DNA from: Trichomonas vaginalis G3
Lineage: Eukaryota > Parabasalia > Trichomonadida > Trichomonadidae
Direction: 5' to 3'
Assembly: GCF_026262505.1 (NCBI RefSeq)
Contig: NC_067204.1
Location: 9,333,797-9,397,796, forward strand
Length of the DNA stretch: 64,000 nt
Under the pieces are notes generated by a model. It made no database searches. It was not told the DNA's origin and was given only the letters and a program-made list of their open reading frames with translations. Below, in pieces: positions 40,198 to 50,180 of the stretch (position 1 is the stretch's first letter; each line of letters begins with the position of its first letter). A program made the translations under genes and the position numbers.

Positions 40198-40660
40198 AAT
40201 GAGACAACATGACATTTTGACAACACAGGAGGATTAATGTTTAGGGTAGATGGTTAGATCTAACCTCATTTCTAACCTCATTTCTAACCTCATGATTTAC
40301 AAATGTTTAACGTGATATACGTTATGAATTTTCATGAATTTTATCGTTAATGTTTTCGTTAAGTGACTCAAAGAGTCCGGAGACAAAGTCTCATGTTTTC
40401 AGGTTATTCAATAATTAATTATTTTTGAAGAACTGAAGGTGTCACCAGGTCACCAGGTCACCAGGTTAATTAACTTCTCTGAAAAAATGAGACAACATGA
40501 CATTTTGACAACACAGCAGGATTAATGAGGAAGGCAGTTATGAATTATTTTTGAAGAACTGAAGGTGTCACCAGGTCACCAGGTCACCAGGTTAATTAAC
40601 TTCTCTGAAAAAATGAGACAACATGACATTTTGACAACAACACAGGAAATAAATGTTTAC
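40198..40660. repeat. repeat arrays upstream of KilA-N in Polinton B
   Basis: Three copies of the GAGACAACATGACATTTTG segment lie at about 40200, 40492 and 40615. The last two belong to a 123-bp tandem unit with GTCACCAGGTCACCAGGTCACC. Between them lie the palindrome GGTTAGATCTAACC (40252-40265), followed by three spaced TCTAACCTCAT-type half sites, and a double hairpin at 40365-40392 (GACTC-AAA-GAGTC, then GAGAC-AAA-GTCTC). Confidence 0.8.
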
Positions 40661-40710
40661 GTTAGTTTTAAAATTATTTTTATTTTTTTATTTTGTATGT
40701 AAGAACAGAA

Positions 40711-41376
40711 ATGTCAGTCGAAGCAAAAACATTTACGAACAAATCTAATGGCGAAACATTCACAAAAGGCACTTATAACGGTATTGAAGTCTTACGTAGA
40801 GACAAGGATGGTTACATTAATGCAACAAAGATGGCAAGAGAAGCGGGAAAGTTAAACCATTTAAACAGATTTCTCAATAGTGCTAAAATGCAGGAAATTC
40901 TTGAGTTTTGGTTGAAAGAATACGGTGGAGCCAAAAGTGGCTCGACCTCAAAACAAGCATTTTATGAGCTTACAAAGGGTGTTATAAATGAATTCAAAGG
41001 TATTTACATACATCCTGACCTCGTTCATTTTGTTGCTGAATGGTGCTCTGTAAAGTATGCATTTTATGTCAAAGATATTATGGACTCCATAGACAAGAAA
41101 ATTCATGAGAAATTAGATGAAGTAGAACTCGAAGATACAGTAGAGAATGCTAAACCTTTGTTTGAAGAAGAAGTTAGAAAAATGTGCGAAAAACAATTAG
41201 AACATGAACGTGAGATATGTTATGGTTATAGAGATTCTCCATTCGAACTAGACCAATGGGAACAAGAAAATTTAAAGAGAGAATTTAGAGAATATGAACT
41301 CGCTAAGATAGCATTAGAAGCTGCAGAAAAGAAGTTAAAAGCTTGGGGTTGTTTTGTACAAAAATATTGTGAGTAA
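40711..41376 (+). CDS. KilA-N domain protein of Polinton B
   Basis: The protein has 221 residues from the ATG at 40711. The KilA-N domain is typical: GIEVLRRDKDGYINATKMAR, then a helix pair, then GIYIHPDLVHFVAEWCSVKYA. The C-terminal helical region (EAELAKIALEAAEKKLK-like) matches copy A closely, while the central part of the domain does not. DNA binding by KilA-N is established for the fold. Which site it reads is unknown, but operator-like repeats lie on both sides. The ATG follows the leader GTATGTAAGAACAGAA shared with the gene at 42924. The copy looks whole. Confidence 0.8.
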   Translation: MSVEAKTFTNKSNGETFTKGTYNGIEVLRRDKDGYINATKMAREAGKLNHLNRFLNSAKMQEILEFWLKEYGGAKSGSTSKQAFYELTKGVINEFKGIYIHPDLVHFVAEWCSVKYAFYVKDIMDSIDKKIHEKLDEVELEDTVENAKPLFEEEVRKMCEKQLEHEREICYGYRDSPFELDQWEQENLKREFREYELAKIALEAAEKKLKAWGCFVQKYCE

Positions 41377-41439
41377 ATGAACCATTTATTTTTGTCATAA
41401 AGACGCAACGTGGCGGGGCATAGCCCATGACCCAAAATA

Positions 41440-41590
41440 TATTTTATCGTTAATGTTTTCAGGTTATTCAATAATTAATTATTTTTGAAGAACTGAAGGT
41501 GTCACCAGGTCACCAGGTTATTTAACTTCTCTGAAAAAATGAGACAACATGACATTTTGACAACAACATAGGAGGAAGGCAGTTATGACT
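41440..41590. repeat. single repeat unit between accessory genes
   Basis: One unit holds GTCACCAGGTCACCAGG and GAGACAACATGACATTTTG in the same orientation as at 40198-40660. Just upstream, at about 41405-41428, two tiny hairpins (ACG-CAA-CGT and GGGC-ATA-GCCC) lie side by side. Confidence 0.7.
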
Positions 41591-41615
41591 TCATCGTAAT
41601 GAGTGTAAATCAGAC

Positions 41616-42837
41616 AAAAATATATTTTAGGTGAAGAGGTGAGATTTCACCTAATTTTTCACCTCCTTTTTCACCTAATTTTTCACCTCCTTTTTCACCT
41701 AATTTTTCACCCTCACCGCTTAGCGGCTCAGATTGCTTTTGCTTTCTCGTGAATTTTCATGAATTTCCTTAAGATAGAAAAAATAAAGTTAGTTTTATTT
41801 TTATTTTTTATTTTGTATAAAAGATATGATTTCAACAATTGGCACAACAACAATTCAAACAACTACAGCACCAAACTCGCTAGTCATGAATCCTACGTCA
41901 ATGTTGGTAGAGATGAAAAGCTTTATTCCTTCTTCATATACTTTTGAGACAGAAATACAAAGAATTAAGCAAGAACTTTTAACAAGTAATTTAGACTGTA
42001 GTGCGAAAGATGAAACAAATGAACAGTATCTTTATGACATGCAGGACATTATTGACCATTTACCCAAATTGCCTGAAATTCAGCAGCAAAAACTAACTAT
42101 TCCTGAATTCGATGAAATAGAAGTGAAACCAACTGATTCAGTAGAAATAAAGAAGTTCATACGTAAAGTAAACTATGAATTCCTTGGTTTTCATTGCAAC
42201 CATAAAGTTATGAACAAAGATTGCGACATGGTATATAAGAACATCTCTGACATATATAAATCTGGGGAGTTTAAGACATACGACAACTTTGTTTCATTAG
42301 TTGCTGAATGTGTATGGCAGATAAGAGATAAAGATAAAAGATGTAAAATATGGAATGGACAAATAAAACCAACAACTTTTGAGTTAAAGAAAACCATTGA
42401 CGCCTTAGTTGTTCTAGCAGGTCAAATTTCAATGTATAACGCAAAAATGAATCCGCAATGTTCAAAATGTAAAGCAGCAATGAGGAAATATAACTACTCC
42501 GTCAAAGAGATAGAACGTATGAGAAACGACTATGCTGACTTAAAGAAAGAAGTAGAGAAACCAGCAGAAGATAAAATGGACATGTTAGCATTTCTGAACA
42601 AAAACTATCCAACAGCTGACGATTTCCTTCTATCTGACGTCAAGAAGAAGTATAAAGAAACTTTCGACATTGTTAAAACTTTTGACATACTGACAGAAGA
42701 AATAGAAGCTACGAAATTGTTTAAAATTTCAAATATACATCGTACAATTCATGTAAAACGCTTATAAAATAATTGGGGTGAAAAATTAGGTGAGAAAGGA
42801 GGTGAAATCTCACCTCTTCACCTAAAATATATTTTTA
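41616..42837 (+). mobile_element. accessory cassette with its own inverted repeats
   Basis: The gene at 41826-42767 is enclosed by inverted copies of a 60-70 bp sequence. The left copy (41616-41713) reads TTTTAGGTGAAGAGGTGAG and continues with several TTTTTCACCT half sites. The right copy (42776-42837) is its reverse complement. The half-site sequence (AGGTGAAA) differs from the GGTGAC sites elsewhere. The unit looks like a self-contained cassette inserted in the variable block of the Polinton. Confidence 0.65.
41826..42767 (+). CDS. novel 313-residue accessory protein
   Basis: I do not recognise this protein. It starts MISTIGTTTIQTTTAPNS with a Thr/Ser-rich, probably disordered N-terminus. 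A mostly helical body follows, with FLGFHCNHKVMNKDCDMVY near residue 120 and a Cys pair in NPQCSKCKAAMRKY near residue 215, so a metal-binding site is possible. A coiled coil (KEIERMRNDYADLKKEVEK) comes next, and the protein ends in a basic segment. It has no counterpart in copy A inside the window. It is the only gene in its inverted-repeat cassette, and the flanking AGGTGAAA sites suggest that it is regulated by, or acts on, them. The copy looks whole. Confidence 0.6.
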   Translation: MISTIGTTTIQTTTAPNSLVMNPTSMLVEMKSFIPSSYTFETEIQRIKQELLTSNLDCSAKDETNEQYLYDMQDIIDHLPKLPEIQQQKLTIPEFDEIEVKPTDSVEIKKFIRKVNYEFLGFHCNHKVMNKDCDMVYKNISDIYKSGEFKTYDNFVSLVAECVWQIRDKDKRCKIWNGQIKPTTFELKKTIDALVVLAGQISMYNAKMNPQCSKCKAAMRKYNYSVKEIERMRNDYADLKKEVEKPAEDKMDMLAFLNKNYPTADDFLLSDVKKKYKETFDIVKTFDILTEEIEATKLFKISNIHRTIHVKRL

Positions 42838-42923
42838 TTGAATTCAGCAACAAAAATAATGAATTTCATTAGTTAGAAAAATAAAGTTAGTTTTATTTTT
42901 TTATTTTGTATGTAAGAACAGAA

Positions 42924-43572
42924 ATGACAAACATTGAGTTTGAAACAGTTAGAAAGATAGACAATGACACCAAAGTGGTTAGAATAGGTGATTTAAACGT
43001 AAGATACTCAAAGAAATACAACAAATATTCTTTGTCAGACATTATATCTCCATCTGGAAAGAAAACAAACGACTGGGTTAGAAATGCTTCAACTCAGAAA
43101 ATTTTGACAAGAAATCCTGAGCTTATGATATCGGTAAGATTCTATGGAACTACAGCATATCTCATTGACAAAAGTCTTATACCAATAGTTTTGTTATGGT
43201 TAGACCCAGTTGTTGGATATAACTTCATAACTTATGGTTCATTCGATACGGAACGTTGCAGTGAAGGCTTACTTTACATCGTTCAGAAACCGAAGGACTT
43301 CAACACAAAAAATATAAGATAGGAAGAACATATAATATAACTCAAAGATATGACAGTACAGTCAATAGAGTCAAGGTTGTGTTCGTTAATGATAGAGAGC
43401 TGCAGAAACAGAACTACTTGAAAAGTTTGAGAAAAGGTATGGTGCTCCCATGAAAGGTAAAGAAACGTTTGAAGTAGATGAGATAGATAAAGCTATAAAA
43501 TTATTTGACGAAGTTGCTGAAAATAATGTAAAGCGTTTATATTTTTGGTCTTTTGTGAAAGTCAGAAAATAA
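42924..43572 (+). pseudogene. KilA-N-related accessory gene, broken
   Basis: The gene starts at the ATG at 42924 after the same leader as the KilA-N gene. The N-terminal part reads as a divergent KilA-N domain (KYSLSDIISPSGKKTNDWV, then YLIDKSLIPIVLLWLDPVVG). The copy is broken and its remainder trails off towards 43572. Confidence 0.55.
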
Positions 43573-43620
43573 AGTTAGTTTTTTATAAAATATTTTTTTA
43601 TCCGGAATATAAAGACAGAT

Positions 43621-43954
43621 ATGTCAACAACAGAGAACACAACAACTGCTATCGTTCATGAAGCCATTAATGAAGAATATGAATACATACAGTATAACAA
43701 ACAATTGAGACTCATTCGTTCAGTCAAAGATGACGTGTAAAAATGCTCTATTCTGCAAACCATCAGACATGAAAGACAAGAATTTTCAAATGAGCATTAA
43801 GGATAAATGTGAAAGGAACAAGAAAATAGATGGTAAACAGACATGGTATTATGTTTTGAAAGAAGAAATGAAAGGATTATATAAACAGGTTGAACCAAAC
43901 GATAATGAGGATTCATTTACTGACGATGAAATACCTGTAAATGATGCTTTATAA
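43621..43954 (+). pseudogene. remnant of the primase-helicase gene
   Basis: The C-terminal part matches the end of the primase-helicase of copy A (MTCKNALFCKPSDMKDK, then KGLYKQVEPND), preceded by a short unrelated start. Most of the gene is missing, so the copy is a remnant. It shows that the helicase once sat in this block of copy B. Confidence 0.8.
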
Positions 43955-43974
43955 AGTATGATTTGAATTTATTT

Positions 43975-44480
43975 TTGCATTAATCCTGCTGTGTTGTCAA
44001 AATGTCATGTTGTCTCATTTTTTCAGAGAAGTTAATTAACCTGGTGACCTGGTGACCTGGTGACACCTTCAGTTCTTCAAAAATAATTCATAACTGCCTT
44101 CCTCATTAATCCTGCTGTGTTGTCAAAATGTCATGTTGTCTCATTTTTTCAGAGAAGTTAATTAACCTGGTGACCTGGTGACCTGGTGACACCTTCAGTT
44201 CTTCAAAAATAATTCATAACTGCCTTCCTCATTAATCCTGCTGTGTTGTCAAAATGTCATGTTGTCTCATTTTTTCAGAGAAGTTAATTAACCTGGTGAC
44301 CTGGTGACCTGGTGACACCTTCAGTCTTTCAAAATAATTCATAACTGCCTTCCTCATTAATCCTGCTGTGTTGTCAAAATGTCATGTTGTCTCATTTTTT
44401 CAGAGAAGTTAATTAACCTGGTGACCTGGTGACCTGGTGACACCTTCAGTTCTTCAAAAATAATTCATTATTGAATGACC
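43975..44480. repeat. 120-bp tandem repeat array, inverse orientation
   Basis: Four units with a period of about 120 bp start near 43980, 44101, 44222 and 44342. Each has CCTGCTGTGTTGTCAAAATG, TTTTCAGAGAAGTTAATTAA and three GGTGACCT iterations. They are the reverse complement of the arrays at 40198-40660, so the variable block of copy B is enclosed by inverted arrays. Confidence 0.85.
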
Positions 44481-44639
44481 TAAAACCATTAACGTAAACA
44501 TTATTTTTGGGTCATTTACACTCATTACGATGAAATCATCATGACAAAACATTTACGATGAAATCATGACAAAACATTTACGATGAAGTTTTGACAAAGG
44601 ATATACGATGAAGTCATGACAAAACATTAACGATAAAAA
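44481..44639. repeat. short imperfect tandem repeats
   Basis: Four to five copies of a 25-31 bp unit around ACGATGAAATCATGACAAAAC lie between the array and the small ORF. The motif also appears once near 41587-41600 in inverse form. Confidence 0.6.
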
Positions 44640-44933
44640 TTAAATTTGGATTGAGTTTAAAAATTCATCTTTATTAAATTCATCTCTTCCAATCAATTTA
44701 TTTATTCTATTAAATTCTTTTATTTTTGCTTCACTCAGTTTAATGATTGAACGATAAGTTTCTAATTTTTCAATTATTTCTTTCTTCTCTTTATCGTTTT
44801 CGATTATTTCTTTATCGTTTTCAACCCCACCGCATTGTGGCTTCTTTTTGTAATAGCATATTTTTGATTTAATTCTGTTTAGTTTCTTTTTATATTCATC
44901 GTATGGACTCTTGGCTGCTTCGTTGTCACTCAT
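44640..44933 (-). CDS. small charged ORF beside integrase, Polinton B
   Basis: The frame encodes 97 residues starting MSDNEAAKSP. It is Lys/Glu-rich and helical, with a short internal repeat (NDKEIIENDKEKKEIIE) absent from copy A. It lies next to the integrase on the same strand, as in A. No family is recognised. Confidence 0.5.
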   Translation of the reverse strand: MSDNEAAKSPYDEYKKKLNRIKSKICYYKKKPQCGGVENDKEIIENDKEKKEIIEKLETYRSIIKLSEAKIKEFNRINKLIGRDEFNKDEFLNSIQI

Positions 44934-44954
44934 TTCTTACGAAATAAAAATAAA

Positions 44955-46485
44955 TTAAATATTATTTAAATATAATGGAGTAATAAAATAAATTGGAATT
45001 TCTATTAATTTATTGTCAACTTCAACTAATGCATTGCCGTTAATATATCTAACAAATTCAGCTATTGTGTCAAATCTTCGTCTTCTTTTTGTCCTTGATT
45101 TATCAGTTTTTCCATAATCGAGATGAATCAAAACTTTATCCCCTTGTTTAAAATTCATGAGCCCGAATTAATTTGTTCACGTTTAACATCATTCAACCTT
45201 TCCATTTGCTTTCTAATATATTCCCATTCTTTTGAAATATCATTTTTCATTTCCACTGGTTTCATGTTTATAGTTCTATGCCATGTATTATTGTAATAAT
45301 ATACTAACTGTTGTATGATGGAGTCATGATTTCCATCCCAGTATATCTGACCGTTAACCCCTAACGCATCTCTAAGAGTTCTCATTACCGCATCAACTTT
45401 TATTATGAAACGTATATGGAGAGGATGAAAGAAAAAATTAATTTGTGGGAAATAATGAGTCATAGCCGCCTGAAATCCTTTATCACCATCACCCCTGATA
45501 TTATCTACTCTTTCATGATCTAGTAAGTATTGTATGGCTCTTCTTGTTTCCTGTTCTGTTTTCCCTTTCACTGGAATGCAATATAAATATCTAGTGTTAA
45601 TGTTAATGGCAAATAAATAAGTAACGTTTCCTTTTGAATATTCCAGATGATCGATTTCGTATGAATATGGATATGGTACAAATGAAGGGCGACTAAATTT
45701 TTCCTTTAACGGTTGAATTTTCGGGTCAGTTGGTTTATTTAATATCTTGAAATCCTTTTTAAAATCTTTTTGCTTCTTTAATGTTTGAAATGGATATAAT
45801 AAAGTGAATGATGAAGGATTAACTGAAGGAGGAGGCGGTACTGTCGTTGGAGGTTTTGGTGTTGCAAGTGGTTTAATTTTATCTGCTTTGATTTTGGATG
45901 ATGAAGTTTTGGAATTCATTCCCCCCTTCATTAATTCTGGATGTATTCTATTCATTTGTTTTAAATATGCTGTATATAAAGGTTTGATATACTTTCCCGC
46001 TTCGAGTTTATGTTGAAGGATGAATTCCAAAAGTTGATCTTCATTTAAAAGTCGGGCTGAATATGGTTTAACTAATGAATCATAAATTAAAGCTTGTGCA
46101 TCATTTATGGTCTGAAGGACCTGGGCGTTTTGTTCCTTTTGTTTTTGTTCTTTGGCTTTTGCGGCTCAGGATTATATAATTTATATAATTCATCAATATC
46201 TTCTTCTGTTAATACTTTATTTTTGAAATCTTTCAACTGTTTAAGTTGTGATTTAGTTTTTCCCTTTGAATATTCATTATTTTTAATTTTGTCTTTAATT
46301 TCAGAAATTATTTTATTATGATATTTCAAAATTTCATTTTTATAATATGGATAATAATATTCCATATCATCACCCGTTATATTGTTATCATATTTTTGGA
46401 GATATGCTTTTAAATCATAATAACTAAGAAAATTTTGATTAAATACTAAATCATCAATTAAATTTTTTAAATCTGTGTTATCCAT
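44955..46485 (-). pseudogene. Polinton B integrase, broken copy
   Basis: The gene begins with the ATG at 46485 (MDNTDLKNLIDDLVF), showing the N-terminus that the window edge cuts from copy A. The rve core (EIDHLEY, IRGDGDKGF) and basic C-terminus are present. The copy is interrupted at a few places. Confidence 0.85.
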
Positions 46486-46506
46486 TTATATAAAAATAAA
46501 ATCAAT

Positions 46507-46618
46507 GTTTTGGACCCGTAATGTCTGCTTCGTGTGCTTCCCAATTTGGACCATGACGTTTGGCATATGCTTGAGCTTCTGGTAATGTTAAAACGTTTCT
46601 CATTTGTTTAACATCTTT
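46507..46618 (+). repeat. displaced fragment of the gene at 36286
   Basis: About 110 bp are the reverse complement of roughly 36415-36527 within Polinton B and match 10790-10902 of copy A in direct orientation. The fragment sits just upstream of the integrase start. It must have arrived by rearrangement or template switching inside the element. Confidence 0.8.
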
Positions 46619-46700
46619 GAATCATAGTATCAAAACCATCATTAACGGTTCCTTTTGTCTCTTCTGTGGCATTTCATTAAAAATAAAATTTTAAATTGTA

Positions 46701-46793
46701 TTAAATAAATGGCATACAACATCCATTTTCACAACATACAGCCTTAGTGTGTGCTCCTGTTAATGCAGTCTTACCGATTGTTAAGCGAGTCAT
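46701..46793 (-). CDS. tiny Cys-rich ORF
   Basis: A 30-residue frame starts MTRLTIGKTALTGAHTKA and ends CCENGCCMPFI, with four Cys in seven residues. It lies alone between integrase and polymerase on their strand. Length alone cannot prove it, and no counterpart is visible because copy A lacks this region in the window. Confidence 0.3.
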   Translation of the reverse strand: MTRLTIGKTALTGAHTKAVCCENGCCMPFI

Positions 46794-46852
46794 TGACCCT
46801 TTTTTAAAGTTGTAAATTAATATTCTGACCATCAAATATCATTTATCATTTA

Positions 46853-49800
46853 TTATATCCAAATATTTTTAGGTGTTAATTGTTTATTTTGTCGTAAACT
46901 AACAACTTTCATTTTTTGTGCAATCTTTTTAAAATCACTTCCATCAATTGAACCGTTGAATGATGTATAACACTTAGGACATAAAGCAACCATGTTATCA
47001 CCTTGTTTCTCAATTGCTAAACCCAATAATTTTTTCTCATGTGCTTTTTCTTCAGCTTTATTCTTTAATTTAGGTTTAAATTTCTCATCAAAACAGAAGA
47101 AATCAAAAGGTGAATTTGAAAATGTTTTTATCATAAAATTGTTTATCGGTAACAATTGCTTGAAATGCTTGAGTGTTAGGAAGATTTGGGTCGCCAGCGA
47201 TTGCCCAATAAGATGAATCAGTATCACCTTCAATGAAATGAAAACGATTAACATCCATGCATTTATACATAAAATCATAAATGAAAACCAAATACCAGTA
47301 TTTAGCATTATCTAAAGTGAAGAATGCCTCTTGTAAACATGTATCACATCTATAAAATCTATCTTTGAGCATCACTTGATATGTATCTTCACCTATTTCT
47401 CTTATGTTTTTAAACTTATTTGACATACATGCAACGCGTGCCTTCTGTGCATTCATTATTTTAGTCTTTGCGTAATTTTGTGTATTCATTGCATCGTAAC
47501 CATATGATCCATTAAGTGAAATCTTGCAAAATAAACTTTTTCCTTTATTTCCTTCTAATTCAGCCTTTTGTCTTTCGTTCATAAATTTGTTCGCAAATTC
47601 ATTAAAACAAGTATTTTTCGTAAATGTTAAAATTGATTGAATGTCATCAATGATAAAATTAAACCTGTCGATTAGATACCAAAGATAATAAGAAGAAAAT
47701 GGTTGATATTGGTTGTGTGTTGATGCTAACTGAGTTAATTTTCTCTGTTTCTGGTCAACTGGTAGATTGTTTGATTTCATGTAATTATACATAAAACTGC
47801 CAATTGTTTTTTCATCTGTGATAATATCTAAGTTTCTTATTATCGGTAAAAAGTTTATGTAATCATTAATGTATTTTTCATCAATGTGACCCTTTACTTC
47901 AGCCACGAATAAAGTATTTTTCTTCTTAATTATTCCCAGTGCTTTTGCTTTCTTTGTTGCTGTATCACAAATGATAACACCATTCAATCTTCCCGGCATA
48001 TACATTTTATGGTCAGTATATTGAATGAAATCATGAGGATTAGATGAAAATGATGAAGGATATAATGAATTAAAATCAACACCAACGAAATGAGTCATAA
48101 TGTTGGTGGTGTCCTCATTTGATACAGTTTTAGTTTCTGGATATATGAAAGTTTATTAATGTGCGTGATTCCTTTAAGATTTACTCTATGTTGAACATTT
48201 GATAAACCACCAGTAATTCCATTACGGAGAATGTGATAAGCTTCAACTGAATCTAAAGTCATTGGTAAATTATTTTTTAATGCGTAATTTCTTAAATTGA
48301 TTCTTAAACGTTGAACATCTTCATCTTTATTTGATTTTACGACATTGCAATAACAACACATTAACTGACAATTTTCTTTGGTATGTGGTTTTTCATTATC
48401 GATTCTATCTAATGTTGGTTTATTTGCATATGTAAACGCTTTACCACACATTTTGCATTTAGATGAAAGGATTAAATCGTGATAGTATTGAAAATCATCC
48501 ATTGAAACATTATTTTTAGTATCCCTTTCTGCTTTTTCATCTTGTTTCTTATATGATTCAATTTTATATTTCCAATACTTTTTCGTTAATTCAAAACTTG
48601 ATTCTATCTCTTCCTAAGGATATTTTTCATTAGGATTAAAGTCTTTATATGCTAAAGCGTAACGAATCATTGAAGCATTCGATGATAAAGAAAGATTATG
48701 AAGCATATCAATTTTATAAACAAATGTTTCTTCAATAATTTTATCGATTGGGTCAATCATAATTTCAACATCTTTATTGCAATAATGAATAAAATATTCT
48801 AATCTATTCTTAAAATTTTTAGCATCATTGAGATATATTTGATAATCACTATCTGATATAGTTTCTTGAGTTAATGCTGAATAAAATGAATCTTGAGTGA
48901 ATGGTTCCTCTTTATATAATTCTTCTTCGTAATTTTCCCATGTGATAAATTGATAAGGGAAAAAGGATTTAACACGTGATTTATTGTTTCCGAAATCTTG
49001 AGTGAATTGGTCTAATGTCCCACCCGCTATATAATTTCTGATGTCAATAAATCTCAATTCATATGGAACGTTTGTTTTCTTTACAATGATTTGCTTAAAT
49101 TGAGAAGAAGAACCCAGCATTGATTTTATTTTCCATTTTGCAGTGTTTAAATCATGAAGAATTAAATTTAAATCAAACTTTCCCGAATTAAAACCTATGA
49201 TATTCACTTTATTGAATTCCTCATCTAGAAGTTCTTTAAATGCTTTCTTCTGTTTTTCATTTAATGTATGGGACTTCATTAATTCTTCATATTGTTCAAT
49301 ATTTGATTTAGCAACTAATGAACAGGTTGAAAATAAAAACTCAATCCAATCAGAAATAAAAGAATCACTCGAAGTTAAGCAAAAATTCCTCGTATACGTT
49401 TTATCATTTAATTTAACCGTTGATGATACCATGAATGGTTTTAAGTAAGCGTTCAAAGTTGCACACTCAGAAAGTTGTAATTCTTCTTTAGTCTCTAATG
49501 TTTCGAAGTCAAAAGTAATATAATATCTTGTCGGTTGATAATATTCCTGCAAATTATGAGCTAATAACCACTGATATATCTTCTGTTTCGTAATATGTGG
49601 TGCATATGGTTGCTGTGTCTTTTGCAACTGAACGTCTTGAATTAATCTTCCATTATTTTCTTTACATTTCTCACAATGCTTTAAAAATCTTCTTTGGTTT
49701 TTCCTTTCTGGATCATCACGGATAGAATAAACTTCTTCTTTACAATATGGACAAACTCTATAGCCGGTGACTGCTTCAACGTCTGTTATTCTGTCAGCGT

Positions 49801-50142
49801 GAAGTTTTCCACATGGACTCTGTGTTAATAAAATATTTATTGTTTCAAATTCTGGATCTATCATTATTGATTCCACTAATGGAAAGTCTACCTTATTTAT
49901 GTCCACGTCTTCTGGTTGAGGATCACAATAATAGAAATCAATATTAACATTTAACATTCTCGCTAATCTCTCACTTTCTGATGAAATGTCAAACCCTTCA
50001 TATGCATCTATTGCTTCATTTAAATAGCTTCTACGAGTTTTAGGATTAACACCATCAGGAATGTTATAGAAGCGTTTAAATAACCTTCTACCTTCTGCTC
50101 TATTTGATTATCATTCATTTTAGCTGTTCCGTTTTTGTTCAT
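46853..50142 (-). pseudogene. Polinton family B DNA polymerase, broken copy
   Basis: The gene spans about 3.3 kb from an ATG at 50142. Visible parts in order: an N-terminal region with a CPYCKEEVYS zinc-like site; a 3'-5' exonuclease (ITFDFETLE, NIIGFNSGKFDLNL, YCNKDVEIMI); an HNH-like segment with CKMC, LDRIDNEKPHTKENC and CCYC; then the palm motifs GVDFNSLYPSSF, SLNGSYGY and EGDTDSSYW. This is the protein-primed PolB of Polintons, which copies the element from its terminal repeats. The copy is broken at several places. Confidence 0.9.
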
Positions 50143-50180
50143 TTATGTAAGAATAAAAAATTAAAAAATAAAGTTTATTT

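Noticed and set aside
40690-40711. GTATGT...CAG in the leader of accessory genes looks like a trichomonad intron donor and acceptor.
   Set aside because: The implied intron would be only 14 bases, and the leader is conserved without any need for splicing to open the frame.
41640-41710. Repeated TTTTTCACCT spaced units considered as a CRISPR array.
   Set aside because: The units are too short, the spacers are near-identical, and the host is a eukaryote. Operator-like iterated sites fit better.
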